Under the pieces are notes generated by a model, which saw nothing but the letters and a program-made list of their open reading frames with translations, was not told where the DNA came from and did not search any database. Made by a program: the position numbers and the translations under genes. Positions 1 through 14,900 of a stretch of DNA of 64,000 bases are shown here, in pieces (position 1 is the stretch's first letter; the number at the start of each line of letters is the position of its first letter). The DNA comes from Hybos culiciformis (Eukaryota > Arthropoda > Insecta > Diptera > Hybotidae). The stretch covers positions 130,566,732 through 130,630,731 of the forward strand of contig OZ023273.1 in the NCBI GenBank assembly GCA_964007475.1. Reading direction: 5' to 3'.

Positions 1-1269
1 AAAAAAACTTTATAATATATTTTTATTTTCTATTTCAAGAAAATAAACTACAGAGAGAGTACATTAGAATTATTTTATAAATGGGATTCATGTAGTTTTT
101 GATATGAGTGGCATTAAAAAAGTATATTTTATGAATTGTGCTCAAGCAAATGATTATTTCGATAATTTTTGCCATTTTAATTAAGATCAGAAATAAATTT
201 AATAATTTTATTTCTGGTGTGACTAAATAGAAAAATATAATATTTTGTTTCCTATGTTTTATAAATATACATAGATGTGATGTTTTGTAGTTGGGATTAT
301 GCATTGTATATATATAAGACAAGTTGTTTAAAATTTATTTACATTTTTACTTTGTAATAAAATAAGTTATTATGAACATTTTTGTTAGTGAACTTTAAGA
401 TTTATAATAATATTAATAAAATGCTTAACATTGAAGATTTTCAAAGCATTTCTATAAAACTTAAAATCTTCTTAACTCAATTTTTTATTTATTTTTTTTA
501 TTTTTTTTTTTAAAATAACTATTTATATAGTTATTTTCTTGAAATTGACTTTATTTTACTCAGCATAATTTCATTCTTTTGTTTGCTAATATTTTCACAT
601 ATTTTAGTTTAAATTTTTTATTAATTTGTTGAAAAATTGTTAATAATAAAATTCTTTTTTTACAATATTAATGCATTAAGTCGTTATATGTAATTAAGAT
701 AAAATAGTAATTCATTAAAATTTATGAAGAAAACAGAGAATCGAAAAGAATTATATTTAAAAAAATTGGTATTGTGAGGAAAAGAAATAATTGGTAAGCT
801 CTAGTGGTAATTTTATTAAAAAATGTAGATTAAATATCACTTTAATATCCAATTTTTTCTCCATCAAATTGAATTTGAAATTATTTTATATATATCGCTA
901 CATTCTTTTAATACAATTCCGCATACAACTACTATTAAGTGTTCATATAAAATAATTATTTCCCCTGGATAATAAATTAATTTGATAAAATTATTTACAA
1001 ATTATTATTAAAAAGAACATTTTTTTTCTTGTTTTTTAAATTCAGCAAGAAATATTGTTCCATTTCATTTTTATTTTTTGATTTAGTTAGGATTAGGAAT
1101 CTTAAATAAAAAACTATATCATTTTTAATGCACTTTAGTTTTTTTTTGTAGTGCAACATAATCACTTATACAAAACAAAAAAAAAAATCACAATAAATTC
1201 TATATAATAATAATAAAATAAAAAGCAAAAAAAAAAACTACATTAGAGAAAGAATTATTAAAAACTTAC
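1..1269 (-). other. ds: Intron downstream of the cadherin exon
   Basis: This is A+T-rich sequence following the GTAAGT donor at 1264-1269 on the minus strand. I see no further cadherin-like codons before the window edge, so the next ds exon is outside. It contains only A/T homopolymers and TA-rich stretches. An open frame at 35-322 on the minus strand is low-complexity and has no coding signature. Confidence 0.6.
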
Positions 1270-1450
1270 CACGATCAGTTGCAATAACTGGAAATTCATA
1301 TGAATTTCGTGTTTCAAAATCTAAATCACCAGATATGCATATTTCTCCAGTTGCTGGTCTAACTTCAAATTCATTTAATATTTTGATGCCATCACCCAAA
1401 GTATAATTAACCATTGCATTTACTCCACAATCTGGGTCACTTGCGGACAC
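1270..1450 (-). CDS. ds: Internal exon of a Dachsous-like cadherin (part of one extracellular cadherin repeat)
   Basis: This is a 181-nt internal exon encoding 60 codons plus one base, so it enters in phase 0 and leaves in phase 1. On the minus strand the acceptor reads TTTGCACAAAACAG before GTG TCC GCA, and the donor is CGTG/GTAAGT, which fixes both boundaries. The peptide begins VSASDPDCGVNAMVNYTL and ends VIATDRG. It shows the cadherin calcium-binding signatures DxDxGxNA, LDFE (the LDxE/LDRE position) and AxDxG. The DxNDN linker is absent because it would lie in neighbouring exons. From memory of the family, the run of residues, including EFEVR..TGEICI, fits an N-terminal-half repeat of Drosophila Dachsous far better than Fat, Kugelei or the classical cadherins. 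Dachsous is a giant single-pass cell-surface cadherin that binds Fat and controls planar polarity and Hippo-dependent growth. Cadherin-repeat identity is near certain. The Dachsous assignment is strong but was not confirmed by a search. The neighbouring 3' exon lies left of the window and the 5' exons lie to the right. Confidence 0.8.
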
Positions 1451-2200
1451 CTGTTTTGTGCAAAGAAAAAAATATATAAATGTATCATTATTATATAAAG
1501 AATAACAATTTTTAGCTTAAAGAAATAAATTTCTAAGTAAGTTTAAATGTATACAACACAATTGCATATAAAAGTAATTTACATATTCATATTTTTTTAT
1601 ATTTTATTTTTTTATTATTATTATTTCTCTCTAACAATTTTCTTGAGAAAAAGCTTAAAAAGTCAACCATAATATAATATAATAAATGAATAATTCTCTA
1701 TGTTAATAATAATAACGATAATTGGATGAAAAAAAATATATATATGTATATAATATATTAAATTGAAATCAATATATATTTGTGAAAAAAAACAAAAAAA
1801 AATTGCAAGATAACGTAATGTAGATAACAATTTATTTATTAGATATTTTAAGTTGTAATTTTACATTAAAATTCCAAAAAAAAATAAATAAAATAAAAGA
1901 TATTTTTATCTGTTAGGTTTTTTTTTTTAACAGAAGTGTTTCCAAATGATTTGAACAAAAATAATTTTAATATAAAATAGTAAAATAAATTAGGAAAATT
2001 CGTAGTTAGAGTTAGAAATAATATTTTAGACCCAATTAAATTATAGAATTTTGCATTGAAAAAATATGTGTGCGGTTGGGAAAGGAATATATGCTGAACA
2101 ATATTGTGATAATGTATTAGTATGAAGATGTTTTTTCTTGCAAAGCTATTTCATAAACATTGCCCACATTTTATTGTCATTAAGATAAAATGATCTTCCA

Positions 2201-2227
2201 CTAGATGATCTAGATGCACTAGATGGT
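2201..2227. repeat. 9-bp tandem motif, three copies
   Basis: CTAGATGAT, CTAGATGCA and CTAGATGGT follow one another directly. The first seven bases are identical in the three copies and the last two vary. It is a short minisatellite-like array with no apparent coding role. Confidence 0.8.
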
Positions 2228-5200
2228 TGTCACTCGTATAGTTAAAACTTAAATAATAATTTTTCAAAACTTAATAAAATGAATTAAATTCATTGAATCT
2301 TTATAAATGAATATAATGTAAAAATATAATGTGGTCGATTCCTTACAAAACTCACGTTAAATTGATATATGATTACTAATTGAAATTATTTACAAATGGA
2401 TACAGAAATGGATTCAGAAATTATACAGTCGTCAATTCTTTAATCACAAAGAGAGAAAATATTTTTTCTAATATTATTATATTAAAAACGAAATTGTGAT
2501 CGAAAAATTCTTTTCAAACTTATAAGTAAGTGTAAGTGGAAAACTTTGAATATTAATGTGATAACTGCATATTTATTATAAATCTGCATGCACCCAAATG
2601 AAGGATAATTAAAAGGTGTACACCTCAATTTATTATTTAATTGGTAAATATTTTAAAAATTATTGATAATTAATGGAATTTTTTTTTTTATAAGCGGATT
2701 ATAAAATATTAGATAATATAATTTATTTTTTTTTCCTGTAAATCAATTAAAATTCCATTGAAGTTGTTTTAGACTTCACATATTATATATATTGTATATA
2801 TTTTTTTAAATCAATTAATATCAAAATATGTATTATGGTTAATAGTTTAATGTTTAAATTTAAAACAATTATGCCATTTATCTTTTCGTAATTTTTTTTT
2901 CATGAATAATTTTTTTTGTCATGAATATGTAATCTCTATATAAATACATCTGATTTATGAAAAGTAGGTCGATTAAATATGTACTTATGTCAATAGATTT
3001 AATCTTACGATTACCTAAATGAGTGTAGAACAATCAAAAATTAAATTGTGATTAAGATTAACGTAATAGGTTAAACGCAGTATTTAAGATACTGAAAAAA
3101 TTTATTAAATTGGCCTTAAAATTTAATTATATAGTCTATCGCAAAAAATTTACTTAAAAATATCAATTTTATTAATCGAAGATAAAGATAACAATTAACA
3201 ATAACTGATTTATTCAATTTTGTACAAAAGTTTCAAATCTAAATAGTCAAAAAACTATTTTGTATTAATGGCACGAGTATATTTATAAAACAGTCCAGAT
3301 GTTTGAATCGTTTATATTTTTCAGATTAAGGATTGATAATCGTTCGATATAAAGTTGAAATTTGTATTAATAAAATATTTTTAGGTCAACTGGAAATTCC
3401 AGATATTTACAATTGCAAAATTTAAAATAAATTATGAGTATATTTAATGTATAATAATTTACTTATAGATATACGTATTTTCATTATACATATATTTAAA
3501 GTAAAATCAATTTGATAGACATAATATCGTAAATAAAATATAACATTGCACTCATATGTAATTCAAAAGCAAAACAGAAACACTTTGATTTGAATTTGTA
3601 CAGATATCAGAGGTATGAAAAACATGTTAAAAAATAAAAAAAATAAATAAAAAATAAACAAAAACATAAACAAAAAACTAAGAAAAAAAAAAATCATTCC
3701 TTTGAAATTTTCCGAGAATTTTTTAATTTATTATTATTTGTATTTAATATTATGCAATAATAAAATTTGTCAAGATTAGAAAAACCACTACTGTGCTAAA
3801 ATTAAAAAATTATCACAATTTTTTTTTAATCAGAAATTGATCTTAAAATTCTAAAATTTATTGTTTATTAAGTTAAAATTAAAACAGAATGGTAAATAAT
3901 AGTACTTAGTACGAGTAAAACAAAAAATTAAAAAAAAAAAATGTACATAATTGCAATTTATTTTAATTCTATAATAATAATTTAACGAAAAATTGATTTT
4001 TGTTCTTCGTAAATAGAAAATTCTACTTAATGGGTCATAATTTGTAATTAATATTAATTCGGTACATCAAAACGTATAGAGTAGATGATCTCATTCCAGG
4101 GTGTGTCTTACAAAAGGCACTGGTTAATGTTGTGGTATTGGTTATTGTTGTGGTGTATTGTAGCAAGCTTTAAAACTAAAACATATCTATCATTCAATGT
4201 TTTTGCGTGAAGCGTAGGAGCCTTCGAGTATTAGTTCAACTTGTGTTTTTCAACTCCGCAAACTATGTATATAGAGAATAAAAATTTCAGTTAATTTGAA
4301 TGAGTTTGCTGTGATATTACAAACCTCTAATGATTTAGATGTGAAAGTTGGTTTCTCACGGACCGAATATTACACAAATTTTAATGTTCAAACTGTTGTC
4401 TGTTTCAACATACACTAAATCCCTTACAACTAACTTGAGTGTCAAAATAAAGTTAAAAAATTTCTTTGAAAAAACACAATGCGCAAAGAGGCAGCTAAAA
4501 TGACCGATTCCATGAACTTTAAGAATTTGTTCTAATTGAAGCGCAATATGATATCAACAATCCGAAAGTTTGAGGGCGTAAAGAAAATTCTTTTGGACAA
4601 AAAAAATACATACTTATAACTTTTTTATTGAACCTTTTAATAAATTATTCATTAATTTTTATTAAATTAAAGAAAAAAAAACCAGAATTATGTTTCAAGA
4701 AAAACTATGGAATAAAGTATAACGGAAAAATAAGAACAAAAATTAATTTAAATTAAATTTTACAACATTGTTGCTGAGAATGATATAACCAAAAATGCAA
4801 TGAAAAAATATTAAGTTTTTTTTTAGTTAAAAAAAACATCTGAATTAAGAAAAAAAAAGTATAATTTTAATCGATTAAAATAAAAAAAAAAATACAATAA
4901 AAAACCAAGTGGTTTTTTGAATAAAAATACAAATACAGGTAGCCAGTTAGCCGCAGGGTTTGAAAAAAAATATATATATATTGTGATTTTATTTAGTTAT
5001 GAACTAAATTAATTTTTGTAGTTCTTGTTTTTGTCTCAAAATAATGAAGATTCACTTTAGATCTTATTTTAACATTAAATTTTATTCTATATAAACATTT
5101 ATATCGATTTTAATATATAATTTTCATTTTTGTTAAGATATAGGCCGTAATCATCGCTAAAATTTTAAATGAGGTGATGTCATATGTTTATGATATCTAA

Positions 5201-6085
5201 TATGCCATTTGAATACATACAACAACTTGAGTTATATGTAGTACAACTATATAGAAAGTTATATTTTAACTCCGTTTTCATATAAAAATAAAATAACGTA
5301 TACTATATGTTTTCATGTTTTGTCTGTTTACGTATGTTGGTACTTGGTAGAATGTCAATTAAAGGAATCTAAAAAAAATTGTTAGACATCGATTGTGCCC
5401 AAGGATTCGAGCTGGGGCTGAAAATGGATTTTGGTGAAAATTCGAACATGAGTATATAGATATCGATTAAAGGATTCTAAAAAACTTTTGGAACTTGTAC
5501 AAAGCTTTTTGCCATCAAAACTTTTTATGATCATCTTTTTCTTTAATTTAACTATATGTACTATGTAGTAGAAATAAAGTAAGTTTGAAATTCTGATTTT
5601 AATGCTCAGTTTCGAATAAGTTCTAACTTTTTATCTGAATTTATATGTCTTTGATAGGATCATTAAATATGCACAAGTCAACCCCAAGAAAAAGTATGGG
5701 GTGCTTTTTTTTGGATTTTACTATAAAATACTATTACGTGATTGCCTTTTTTTTAACTACTAGAGTAAATTTGAATATATATTTTTTTTAAACAAAATAA
5801 CTAATAAATACAACAAAATATCGTGAAATATTTAGCTTCACGGCAATTGAAATTATAATCAAGTATTTTTTTTTTTTTTTAAAGAAATTGCAATATTGCG
5901 TTTAGAGAGTATATTTTTTTTTAAAAACAAGAAAAATGAAAAAAAAAAAAAAAAATGATTATCAATAGTAGCAGTAGGCAAAAGCAATAATTGTACCACC
6001 ATTAAGATGACTTATGGAACCTATAAGTATTATACCACCAAAAGAAGTAGTTTCGTCTCGTAGTTTTTTTAATTCTCTTAAATGA

Positions 6086-6108
6086 TTTTTTTTTTTTTTT
6101 TTTTTTTT
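6086..6108. repeat. Poly(T) tract of 23
   Basis: This uninterrupted T run is among the longest homopolymers in the window. A second A run lies at about 5939-5955. Together they illustrate the homopolymer-rich character of the intron and create a spurious lysine-rich open frame on the minus strand at 6117-6320. Confidence 0.85.
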
Positions 6109-7344
6109 GAAGACATTCAATACATAGCCAAAAGCGGTGTTAAATAATAATCGCGTGCAAAAATGTTTAAAAGTTTGAGTTTTTTCTTTTTTGTGTTTTT
6201 TTTTTTTTTGATCGATTGATATTTTCTACACCTTTTTGTGCATTTTTGTTCCTGATGATGATCTGTTATGTTATTTATGTTTTTTAAGCGTATAGTAAAC
6301 GTAGTTTTTTTTTTATACATATATATATAAATTTGTAAATTAATTATAAATGTAATGATAAATTAGAACAAGATCAAAAAAGATAAAAAAGAATTTCTTT
6401 GATCTTGAGATTTAAGTGAGAATAAATTGAACTTAATTAATGTAAAATATTATTGGAATTAATTTTTTTTTTTTTTTGTTATTTCGTTTTTAAAAATGAA
6501 TAACGAAATTGAAATTTAGAATATTTTCATTTGAAGATTCCTGATTTGATTTTTATTGACTCAGGCGAACGTTGTTTTTTCGCGGTTTTCGTGGGTGTGG
6601 GTATATGTAATCAGAAACTCTTAGATTGGTTGAACATTTTGGGAGAGAAAATTATGTTGACTTACATTCGAGCCAACTTTTGTTTTAGAGATGCTTTTGT
6701 TTAAGACATTTTTGACGTAGAGTTACATTAATTTTCTCACCCATATTATATTTGACAAAAAGTACATTTAAAGATAGAATTATTTGTTTTGAAATTCGAA
6801 TAACATGTGTCATATTTTCATTCAGAATAAGTTTCTTTATGTTAAATAATCTTAAATATTAATTTTTAAAAAAGTTATTTATACATTCGTAGGGACTTTA
6901 CATATTAAGTGCATATTTCCTGTTTCTAAACGGCCTTAACCTAATATTGCAAAAAAATATACTAAGCTTGCAATACAATAATTTAACATTTGTCAAGATT
7001 AATAATTAGCGGTGTTAAAATAAAATATCAAACCTATTATATATTTGAATAAATGCCTAGTAATTAAGATATTCAAAAATTCACTAAACATTAGATACTG
7101 TTGTTAATATTTTTCATATTTCCTGTTTCTAAAAGCTTAAGTGAAATATACATATATAAACTTATGTGTTAACAAATAAGCTTTCCAAATATTATAATAT
7201 TATAGAGCACATTGTCAACATTAACCATGAAAACTTGAATCAGATTAATATTTTTCAACAAAAATTTCAATTTAAAATTAATGTTTTACATGAAAACTAT
7301 AAACTGATAAAAGTGTATATGTATTATACCTAATAATAATGCGG

Positions 7345-7363
7345 TAATAATAATAATAATAAT
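7345..7363. repeat. (TAA)n microsatellite
   Basis: Six uninterrupted TAA units plus a T, in otherwise unremarkable A+T-rich sequence. Confidence 0.85.
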
Positions 7364-8689
7364 GAGAAAAAAAAACATTAATCCTATCAACTAAGCCTAA
7401 TTAGATCTCTATTCATTAATTGAATAGGAAATAAAAGAAACGATTAGACAACTTAAGAATACTAAATATTTAATTTTTTCATTATTCTTTTTTTTTTTTA
7501 TACTTTTAATACTAAATTTTCTCATTATAATATTTATGTAAATATATTGCGGAATGAGTGAAAAAGGAATAAAGTTTAATTGAATAAACAAATTGCGTAC
7601 ATAATAAAAAATTGTGTAAAATATACGAATGAGAAAATTTAAGAAGTTATTTTCATTTCATTTTTTATAACATAGCAAATTTATTAAAAAGTAAAACTAT
7701 ATTCAGTTTTCATTCTAAATATGTTATAAAAGTCAATTTTAATTTACGGGAAAAAATGTAGGTGCGAACAAGATATTACTTTTTTTTTGTCAAAATTTGT
7801 AGATATAATCAATAAGGGTAGTACCCCTGGGAAAATTTTCCGGATATTTTCAAACATTTTATGAATAAATTTAGAAGATTAAAAAGACTCTCATTCGTTT
7901 TTAAATTTGAAGTTCTGCTCGTGAGCTCAATAAAAAGTGAATGAATTTTCATGAATTATCAAAAAAACACAATTTTTCCTGATGATAATATCTATCGAAA
8001 TCATGTTTTAATTTCATATTCGTCGTTTAATAACAATTTCATATCACAAAATACCTAATTGCTTTTATTTTTGAACTTTTAATTTTATTTTTGTTTTAAT
8101 TAATATCAAAATGCATTTGAAACTAATTTTATTTGTATACATATGTAGGTATTATGTATACATATTTATTTGTTTTATATATATACAGCGTACATATGTA
8201 TTTATGTATACATATTTTTTTTTCTAGTTTTATATTATATTGCCGACAATTTACTTAAAAATGCATCTACACTTATGTGCAGAGCTTGAACACAAAAAAT
8301 GAAAAAAATGTTGAGACATTGCGTCATGTAATTGTAGTAAAACGTGTGACAGGTATTTATCAGATGCAGGTGTCATTACATATAACTATATTGTACTATT
8401 TATTTGTTTTATTTGAACAAAAAAAAAAATACAAATGATAAAAATAAAAAAAAATAAAAAGTTGCAATTTATAGTGTGTGGTATTATATTATTTGTATGG
8501 GAAATGCACAAAAATGCACATTTTATAAATAAATAAGAACTAAAAGTAAAACTTAAACTGGTGGTGCTAAAAAATTATGTTACTTTTCCATTAAGATCTT
8601 TTTCATATTTTTCACATTTTATAATCATTTTTGTTATAAATTTTTTTAAAATCGTTTAATTAATTTATCAAAATTGTTGCGGAAATAAG

Positions 8690-8704
8690 GATGATGATGA
8701 TGAT
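8690..8704. repeat. (GAT)5 microsatellite
   Basis: Five GAT units follow the sequence AATAAG. It is short and is followed by a long A run at about 8730. Confidence 0.85.
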
Positions 8705-8890
8705 GACTCTGGAATAAAGTTTCTGGGAAAAAAAAAAAAAAAATTCATGCGTGTCAAATACACTTAAAGAGGTTAGAAAATATCAAAATGTTTTATTACA
8801 AAGTTATTTATTTTAAATTTATCCGCATATAGTGAGCTAATTGAGTCATTATACACAGGAATCTTCAAAGTAAAGTATGATGATATAGAA

Positions 8891-8908
8891 TGTACATATC
8901 TATGTACA
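8891..8908. repeat. Short palindrome TGTACATA/TATGTACA
   Basis: Two 8-bp inverted arms are separated by TC. It belongs to the TACATATGTA-type alternating sequence common in this window and is probably a mutational product of (TA/CA) tracts. Confidence 0.7.
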
Positions 8909-11900
8909 ATAAATATTAACTAATTCTATCTAAATTTTAAATAAAGCTATCAGCTGATTGTATAAAATTCTCCGTCTCAACTTCAACAGTACTTAGATAA
9001 CAAAATCTAATTGAGTTGCTTTGTCAAACTCATGAACTTCTAAAATTGGTTTTTTATCAATGAAATTACGAGTAATATTATACAGATGAAGTAGATAGAT
9101 GTAAAGTATGCGGTGTTTTGATTAACTATATTATATAAAGTTCCATTAATTTACTTTCAAGAATTTTTAATTTAAAAAAGTATTACTCAACAGTAATAAA
9201 ATTGGCAATCGCTAATAAAAAAGAAACAGAGCCATTTATAATTCTGGTTTTTAATATTATTATTATTACTTTTTAATAATCATCATAATTTCTTTCAGGA
9301 AAGAAAAAATCCCATTTATTTAATTTATGTCAGTTTCAATTGTAATTGTATCATTTCCTTTATTAATTTTTGTTTAAAGTAATAAAATAAATTGCTTAAT
9401 TTCGAAATGTAAAGTTTAAATTTAAAAAACTTCATTAATTTGATTTTATGATTAAAAAATTTCATTGATAACAATCACTTAGGGGTATATATTATATCCT
9501 CCTTTCATATAAATTTGTTTCCCGAAAATGATACCTATGTATATCGCGGTTTCCATATTGGGTAAGCGGTAGATAAAATATTTTTTTTTAGTTTAAGTTT
9601 CATCCAGTACAAAACTTTAGTTTCACTTGAAGCCACGATTTAAATAAAAGAGAAAAGTTGAAAAAATTTGACAGATTGTTGAATTGTTGGATTGGTGATC
9701 AAGAATGACATTTGCTGTAAATTAGAGTTCCATTTATATTTTTCTATCTCGTCTTTCATGTCGTTTGATTTCAAAATGATAGCTACTATTAAACTGAACA
9801 ATTGAAAAAAGAGTATATCAAAGAAAATTTCTGTCATTTTGAGATGTTAATTTTTGGACAGAATTTTCATCATTTAACCACAATTGAATTGCATTTTTAT
9901 TTTTTGTTTTATTTAAAAAAAAAAAATTGTTTTCATTTTTATGAAATATCGTTCCCAATTTCGATTTTAATTTTTTTTTTAGACGGATCCTCCTCAACTT
10001 TTTTTTTTCTAATAAATAAGGAAAATAATTAATAAATTTTCGTAAATAAATTTAACTGCAGTGTAAATTAACAGCTTTCGAGTGAAATAAAAAAAATAAA
10101 ATTAAAAAAATATGTATTTTAGTTTAAATTGCATTTTTAAAATGAAAAAATAATTTATAAGTGATTAAAAATCAGGATGTACGTACACGTTTAGGGTTAA
10201 CAACTGGTTAAAATAATTTTTTTTCCAAGGCTTGAAATTTAAAGCGATAAAAAAAATTAGTCAGTATTTGACTAATAATTATAATTCTATTTTCTAGTTT
10301 TAATCAATGTTAACGGAAATTAAAGATCTATAATTATTTTTGACTTATTAGTTAACTATTTTAAGTTTTTGATTAATTTTTTATAGATGTCAAATTTTGA
10401 TTTCATTGAATATCAAGGGAAAAAGTAATATCACGTATATAAATAACTAACTGAAACAAAATATTACTTTTGTTAGCAAAATCAATAGTCAAATTATTAG
10501 TTATTTTAAATTAATTCGAATTGGTTGACTATATTAAAATCAAGACTTAGTTTTTTCTTAGTATATATTTAGATGATATTAAAATATGATATTAAGTGCG
10601 ATTGGTCTCGTTTTCAATTTTCCAGAACTGTGGTAGCATTAATAAATAAAGCTATCATATATTGACGATTTATATGTTTGATCGCTGTTATATACCGAAA
10701 TAACTTTCAAATCAAAATATTGGTTATCCAAAATATTGTTATAGATTTTTAATAATTCATTTTTAATATTCGCAGAATCAAAAACTTAACCACAAAAAAA
10801 CATTAAAGTTGATAATCCTAATTTTGTGGTTGAAAAAAAAAAAAAAAAACTTTAAAAAGTAATAAGTACAACGGCTATCAATAAATTAGTTTTATATAAA
10901 ATGTTATTTGAAATAAGAAAATAAAGAAATTAACTCAATACAAGATTAACGAAAATTTTACGCCTTCAAATTAAATTTAAGATATGTTCGATACAATTTT
11001 TTTTTTCCACTCTCAAGAATTGAAACGAGACTTTAATTTATTCTTGTAACACTACAATACATTATTGTCCAAAATTGAAAATATATTTAAAAAAAAAAAT
11101 GAACAGCCAAAAGTTGAAAGGACAACTGCATGTGTTAAAAATAAAATTAACACAAACTGAAAAAAAATAAAATAAAAAATTTGAATTTTAAGAGTTTCTC
11201 TGTTCAAAATTGCCTTCAAGGGATAAATTATTGAAAAAAGAAAAAAATAATAATAAACTAAATGTTATTTAAAGGATTATGACATAAATTATTAAGTTGA
11301 ATTTTAACTGATTCCTGTTGGGTATTTAAGAAAAATAAAATGAAGATTCCACAGAATCGGAAAAATATTTACATATACTTTTTAATAATATTTTCGAAGA
11401 TTCGAAATTAGATTACAAACATTTTTTTTTTACTTTAACACAATATTCTTGGCCTTGATAATGTTTTCAAATAAAAAGCGAAATGTTCATATTTTAAAAA
11501 AGTTTCATATTTATATGATAGCAATGACTAGAAATATACAAGTTTTTTTTAATTAAACGGCGATAAAATGACATGAAATGACGATAACATGATATGATAA
11601 GGTTTATGCTGTACTCAATCGCATTATTTGCGAAGAGTAAAGATATTGCAATCAAGTTGAAATTTTTCTCATAAATTAAATTTAGTTAATTTTTTTATTA
11701 TTAATTTATTTATAATAAATTAATAATCGATAATTATTATAATTTTAAATAGAATTTTTATTTAAGTATATATTATGTGGTGTACATTGTGGAGGTGACA
11801 ATTCACACTGACAATAAATGATATCATTAAAAAATATAAATAAATAAATTACTTTCAATATTATTTTGCAATTAAGGCAGGAAAAAAAACTATAATTAAT

Positions 11901-11960
11901 AAAATTTAATGTTATGTATTTCAATTAATAAAATAGGTCGGAGTTCTCATTAATCAGAAT

Positions 11961-11992
11961 AAAATAATATATGTACGTACATATATTATTTT
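11961..11992. repeat. Perfect 32-bp palindrome
   Basis: The left arm AAAATAATATATGTAC (11961-11976) is followed with no spacer by its exact reverse complement (11977-11992). The centre is GTAC/GTAC. It can extrude as a cruciform. It has no open frame or known site assignment. Confidence 0.9.
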
Positions 11993-14900
11993 TTTTTCCT
12001 CTGTTAGCAAGTTCTTATGAATATAATTTAAATTGAAATTTTTTTTTTTAATGTGGGAGTTATAGGTGTTAAATACATAGATTCAACTTAAAAATATTTC
12101 AAAAATATAAACTTAGTGTTATATTTAAACAAGTATCAGATAAAAAGTTTTTAATTTTAATTGTAAATGTTTGAAATTTAAATATATTAAAAATAAATTT
12201 GCATAATTTTTTATCACTATTTTTTTTATAATGTTATTGTCAGATTAAATTGATGTCCTTCATGTCCACGACTTAAAGAGTCTTAGCAATGATTAGTTAA
12301 GATTTAATAATAAACAAATTAATTTAATTACTTTTGGAATTAAATACTTTGAAACAGGACTTGAAATATAGAATTACAAGTTTTGGTGGTTGAGTTCTGA
12401 TTTATTTTTATGAGTAAACAGTAAACTCAAATAATTAGAAAATGAAAAGCTTGAAAATGAAATTACTTAAAAAACATTTTTCTTGAATAAATATTAGTTT
12501 TTTTTCTTTCATTTGAACTGAATTGACAACTTTATTAATATGGAAATAATCATATCTAACCACACTCATAATCGTAATATTTCAAATCTAACCAGCCTCA
12601 AATAAATTATTTATCTTATGCAACCATTTTTTCAAAATTGTAATAATTGGATTTTGTTTCAAATCAAAAATACAAGAAATAATGTATGTTCGATTTACAA
12701 AAAAAAAACAAAACCTTTCAGAATTAAGAAAAGAATTTAACCTAAAAAAGTCTCGTTTCAATTTAAAACATAAATCGATGTTTAATCAATAATGTAACAC
12801 CTTTTGAAAAAAAAAAAAAAAAAAAACTTACATTATTAGAATTATTTTTATGTTATTGCAAAACGATGAAATTTATATTTATTTTGTGTCTTTTACTCTC
12901 CACACCCTATTTCAGATTTAATTTTTTAACATGAACTTTTAGCGCGAAATAAAAAATTTTGATGTTAAAATTTTAATTTTTTATTTTTATTTTTTTTTTT
13001 GGTAAATGGCTACAATATTCAAACTTTGTACATTTTCTTAAACACAATTAATATGAAAAAAAAAAAAATTGTATCTAGCAAGTTAAATTCGAAGTATTAA
13101 TAGGAATATGTTTGTTTTAAATAATATTTATGTTTGGTATGTATATGTATATTCAGGATTGAATAAAATTATTCAAAATAAAATATATTTTTCAAAAATT
13201 TTCAGAAATAAATCAGAAATCAGCACGCCTCGGTAAATTTTGACAGTTTTTACATTTAAAAGGAAATGACCACAGTATAGAAAATATTTTGAATTCGAAG
13301 TTCTTTAACATCGTTTTAAGAAAATTATTCGAATTAGAATAAAAAATTAAAATTAATTAAAAATATCAAAATTTTCCGAGAATACTATATACGCAACTGC
13401 TTCAAATTTATTCGATCCCATTTTATAATATTATATGTCGAAATTTAATTCTCACATTACTTTGATACTAATAAATTTTAGAATCAAAAATATATATGCA
13501 CTTTTTTTTTTTTTTAGAGAATTATCTTATTAAATGAATCTCTTAAAATGTTTCTTAAATTTATGTTTAAAAAAAAAAAAAAACAAAATAATAAAATGAT
13601 TTATTTGACCTGACACTAAAGTTTCTTAATTTTTTTATTTAATAAAAGTTACTTAAATAATTAGGTGACAAAATGTCAATTTAATTGGAAGGAAATTGAA
13701 AGGAAAATATCAAGCTTTATTGATTAGGCTAAAAATGTCATTTGCAGCAATTAAGAACGAGTTTTTTTTTTTTTTTTGGCTTGGCTTATGGTATTTTTTT
13801 TTTATTATTTTGACAATATCCAATTAAAAAAAATATATTATTAAATTGAGTTTTACAAGCTTTTTATATTTTATTACAAAATTTTTAAGAATATTATATT
13901 ATATATTGATATTGAATGAAATTCATTAAAAAGTTTACATTGAATGTTTTAGTTTAGGTATAAATGAAGCGAAATAGAGATATACATTTTGTGTAGAAGA
14001 AGAGGATAGTTGAAATGATGAACTAAAATTAGAATCAAAGTTAAGGCCTTGAATTGAGTGTGAAAAAGAAATTTACTGGACTATTATTTATTTTAAAACT
14101 TATTTTAGTTAGGATTTAAGTTATTTGGTCTTAAAAAAACATATCATATATTGTGTAGAATTATAACCAAAAATTCCAATAAATTTAGGTTGAATAAAAC
14201 TTTGATAGATTTTTCACGAATTTCAACTTAATTTACAACTAACTATATATGCATTTAAAACATTTTAAGACCTAAATATTTCAAATAGATACTTTTAGAT
14301 AATGGTATTTTTTTTTTTTTTTCATTAGATCACTCATTACGAAATTAGAAAAAAAAAAATAGAAATAAAAAATAAATAAAATAAACAATTTAAGCTAAAG
14401 TAATGTCAAAAAATTTGTTATTGAAATAAAATTTATAATGCAAAAATCTTATCTCTCTACCATTTAAGTATTAAAATTAATTTCCAAGTTAAGAATAAAC
14501 AATATTTCTGCACGAAATTATAAGATTTTATAAATTAAGTTATTTAAAAAATTTATTTATTTTTTTCTGTTCTAAACAATATGTTTTATTTCATTTCTAT
14601 GATATTTACTATATATAGATATAATACTTAATTTTTTTCGATATTTTTGCTGCGAAAAAATTTTGCAATCAAAAATAATTCATAATGGTGAAGAAAAAAA
14701 AAATTAAAAAAATAAAAAACAAATAATATTCACAAATTCACATATGTGCAGAATGTAGAATGTATGGAGAAAAAAAAAAAACTCACCAAAACATTATTAA
14801 CATACATATTATATATGTGTTTATGTTAGAATTTCTGAAAAAGTATGTTAAAATGTTTTTACCAATGATCCATATGGTAAATATTTTTAATTTTTTTTTT

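Noticed and set aside
35..322. 95-codon open frame on the minus strand
   Set aside because: It is rich in I, K, N, F and Y throughout with no motif, as expected from A+T-rich intron sequence.
5396..5440. GGATTCGAGCTGGGG as a tRNA B box or tRNA-derived SINE
   Set aside because: It does not match the GGTTCGAANCC consensus well, and no A box or cloverleaf can be drawn upstream.
6117..6320. Lysine-rich open frame on the minus strand
   Set aside because: Most residues come from A/T homopolymer runs.
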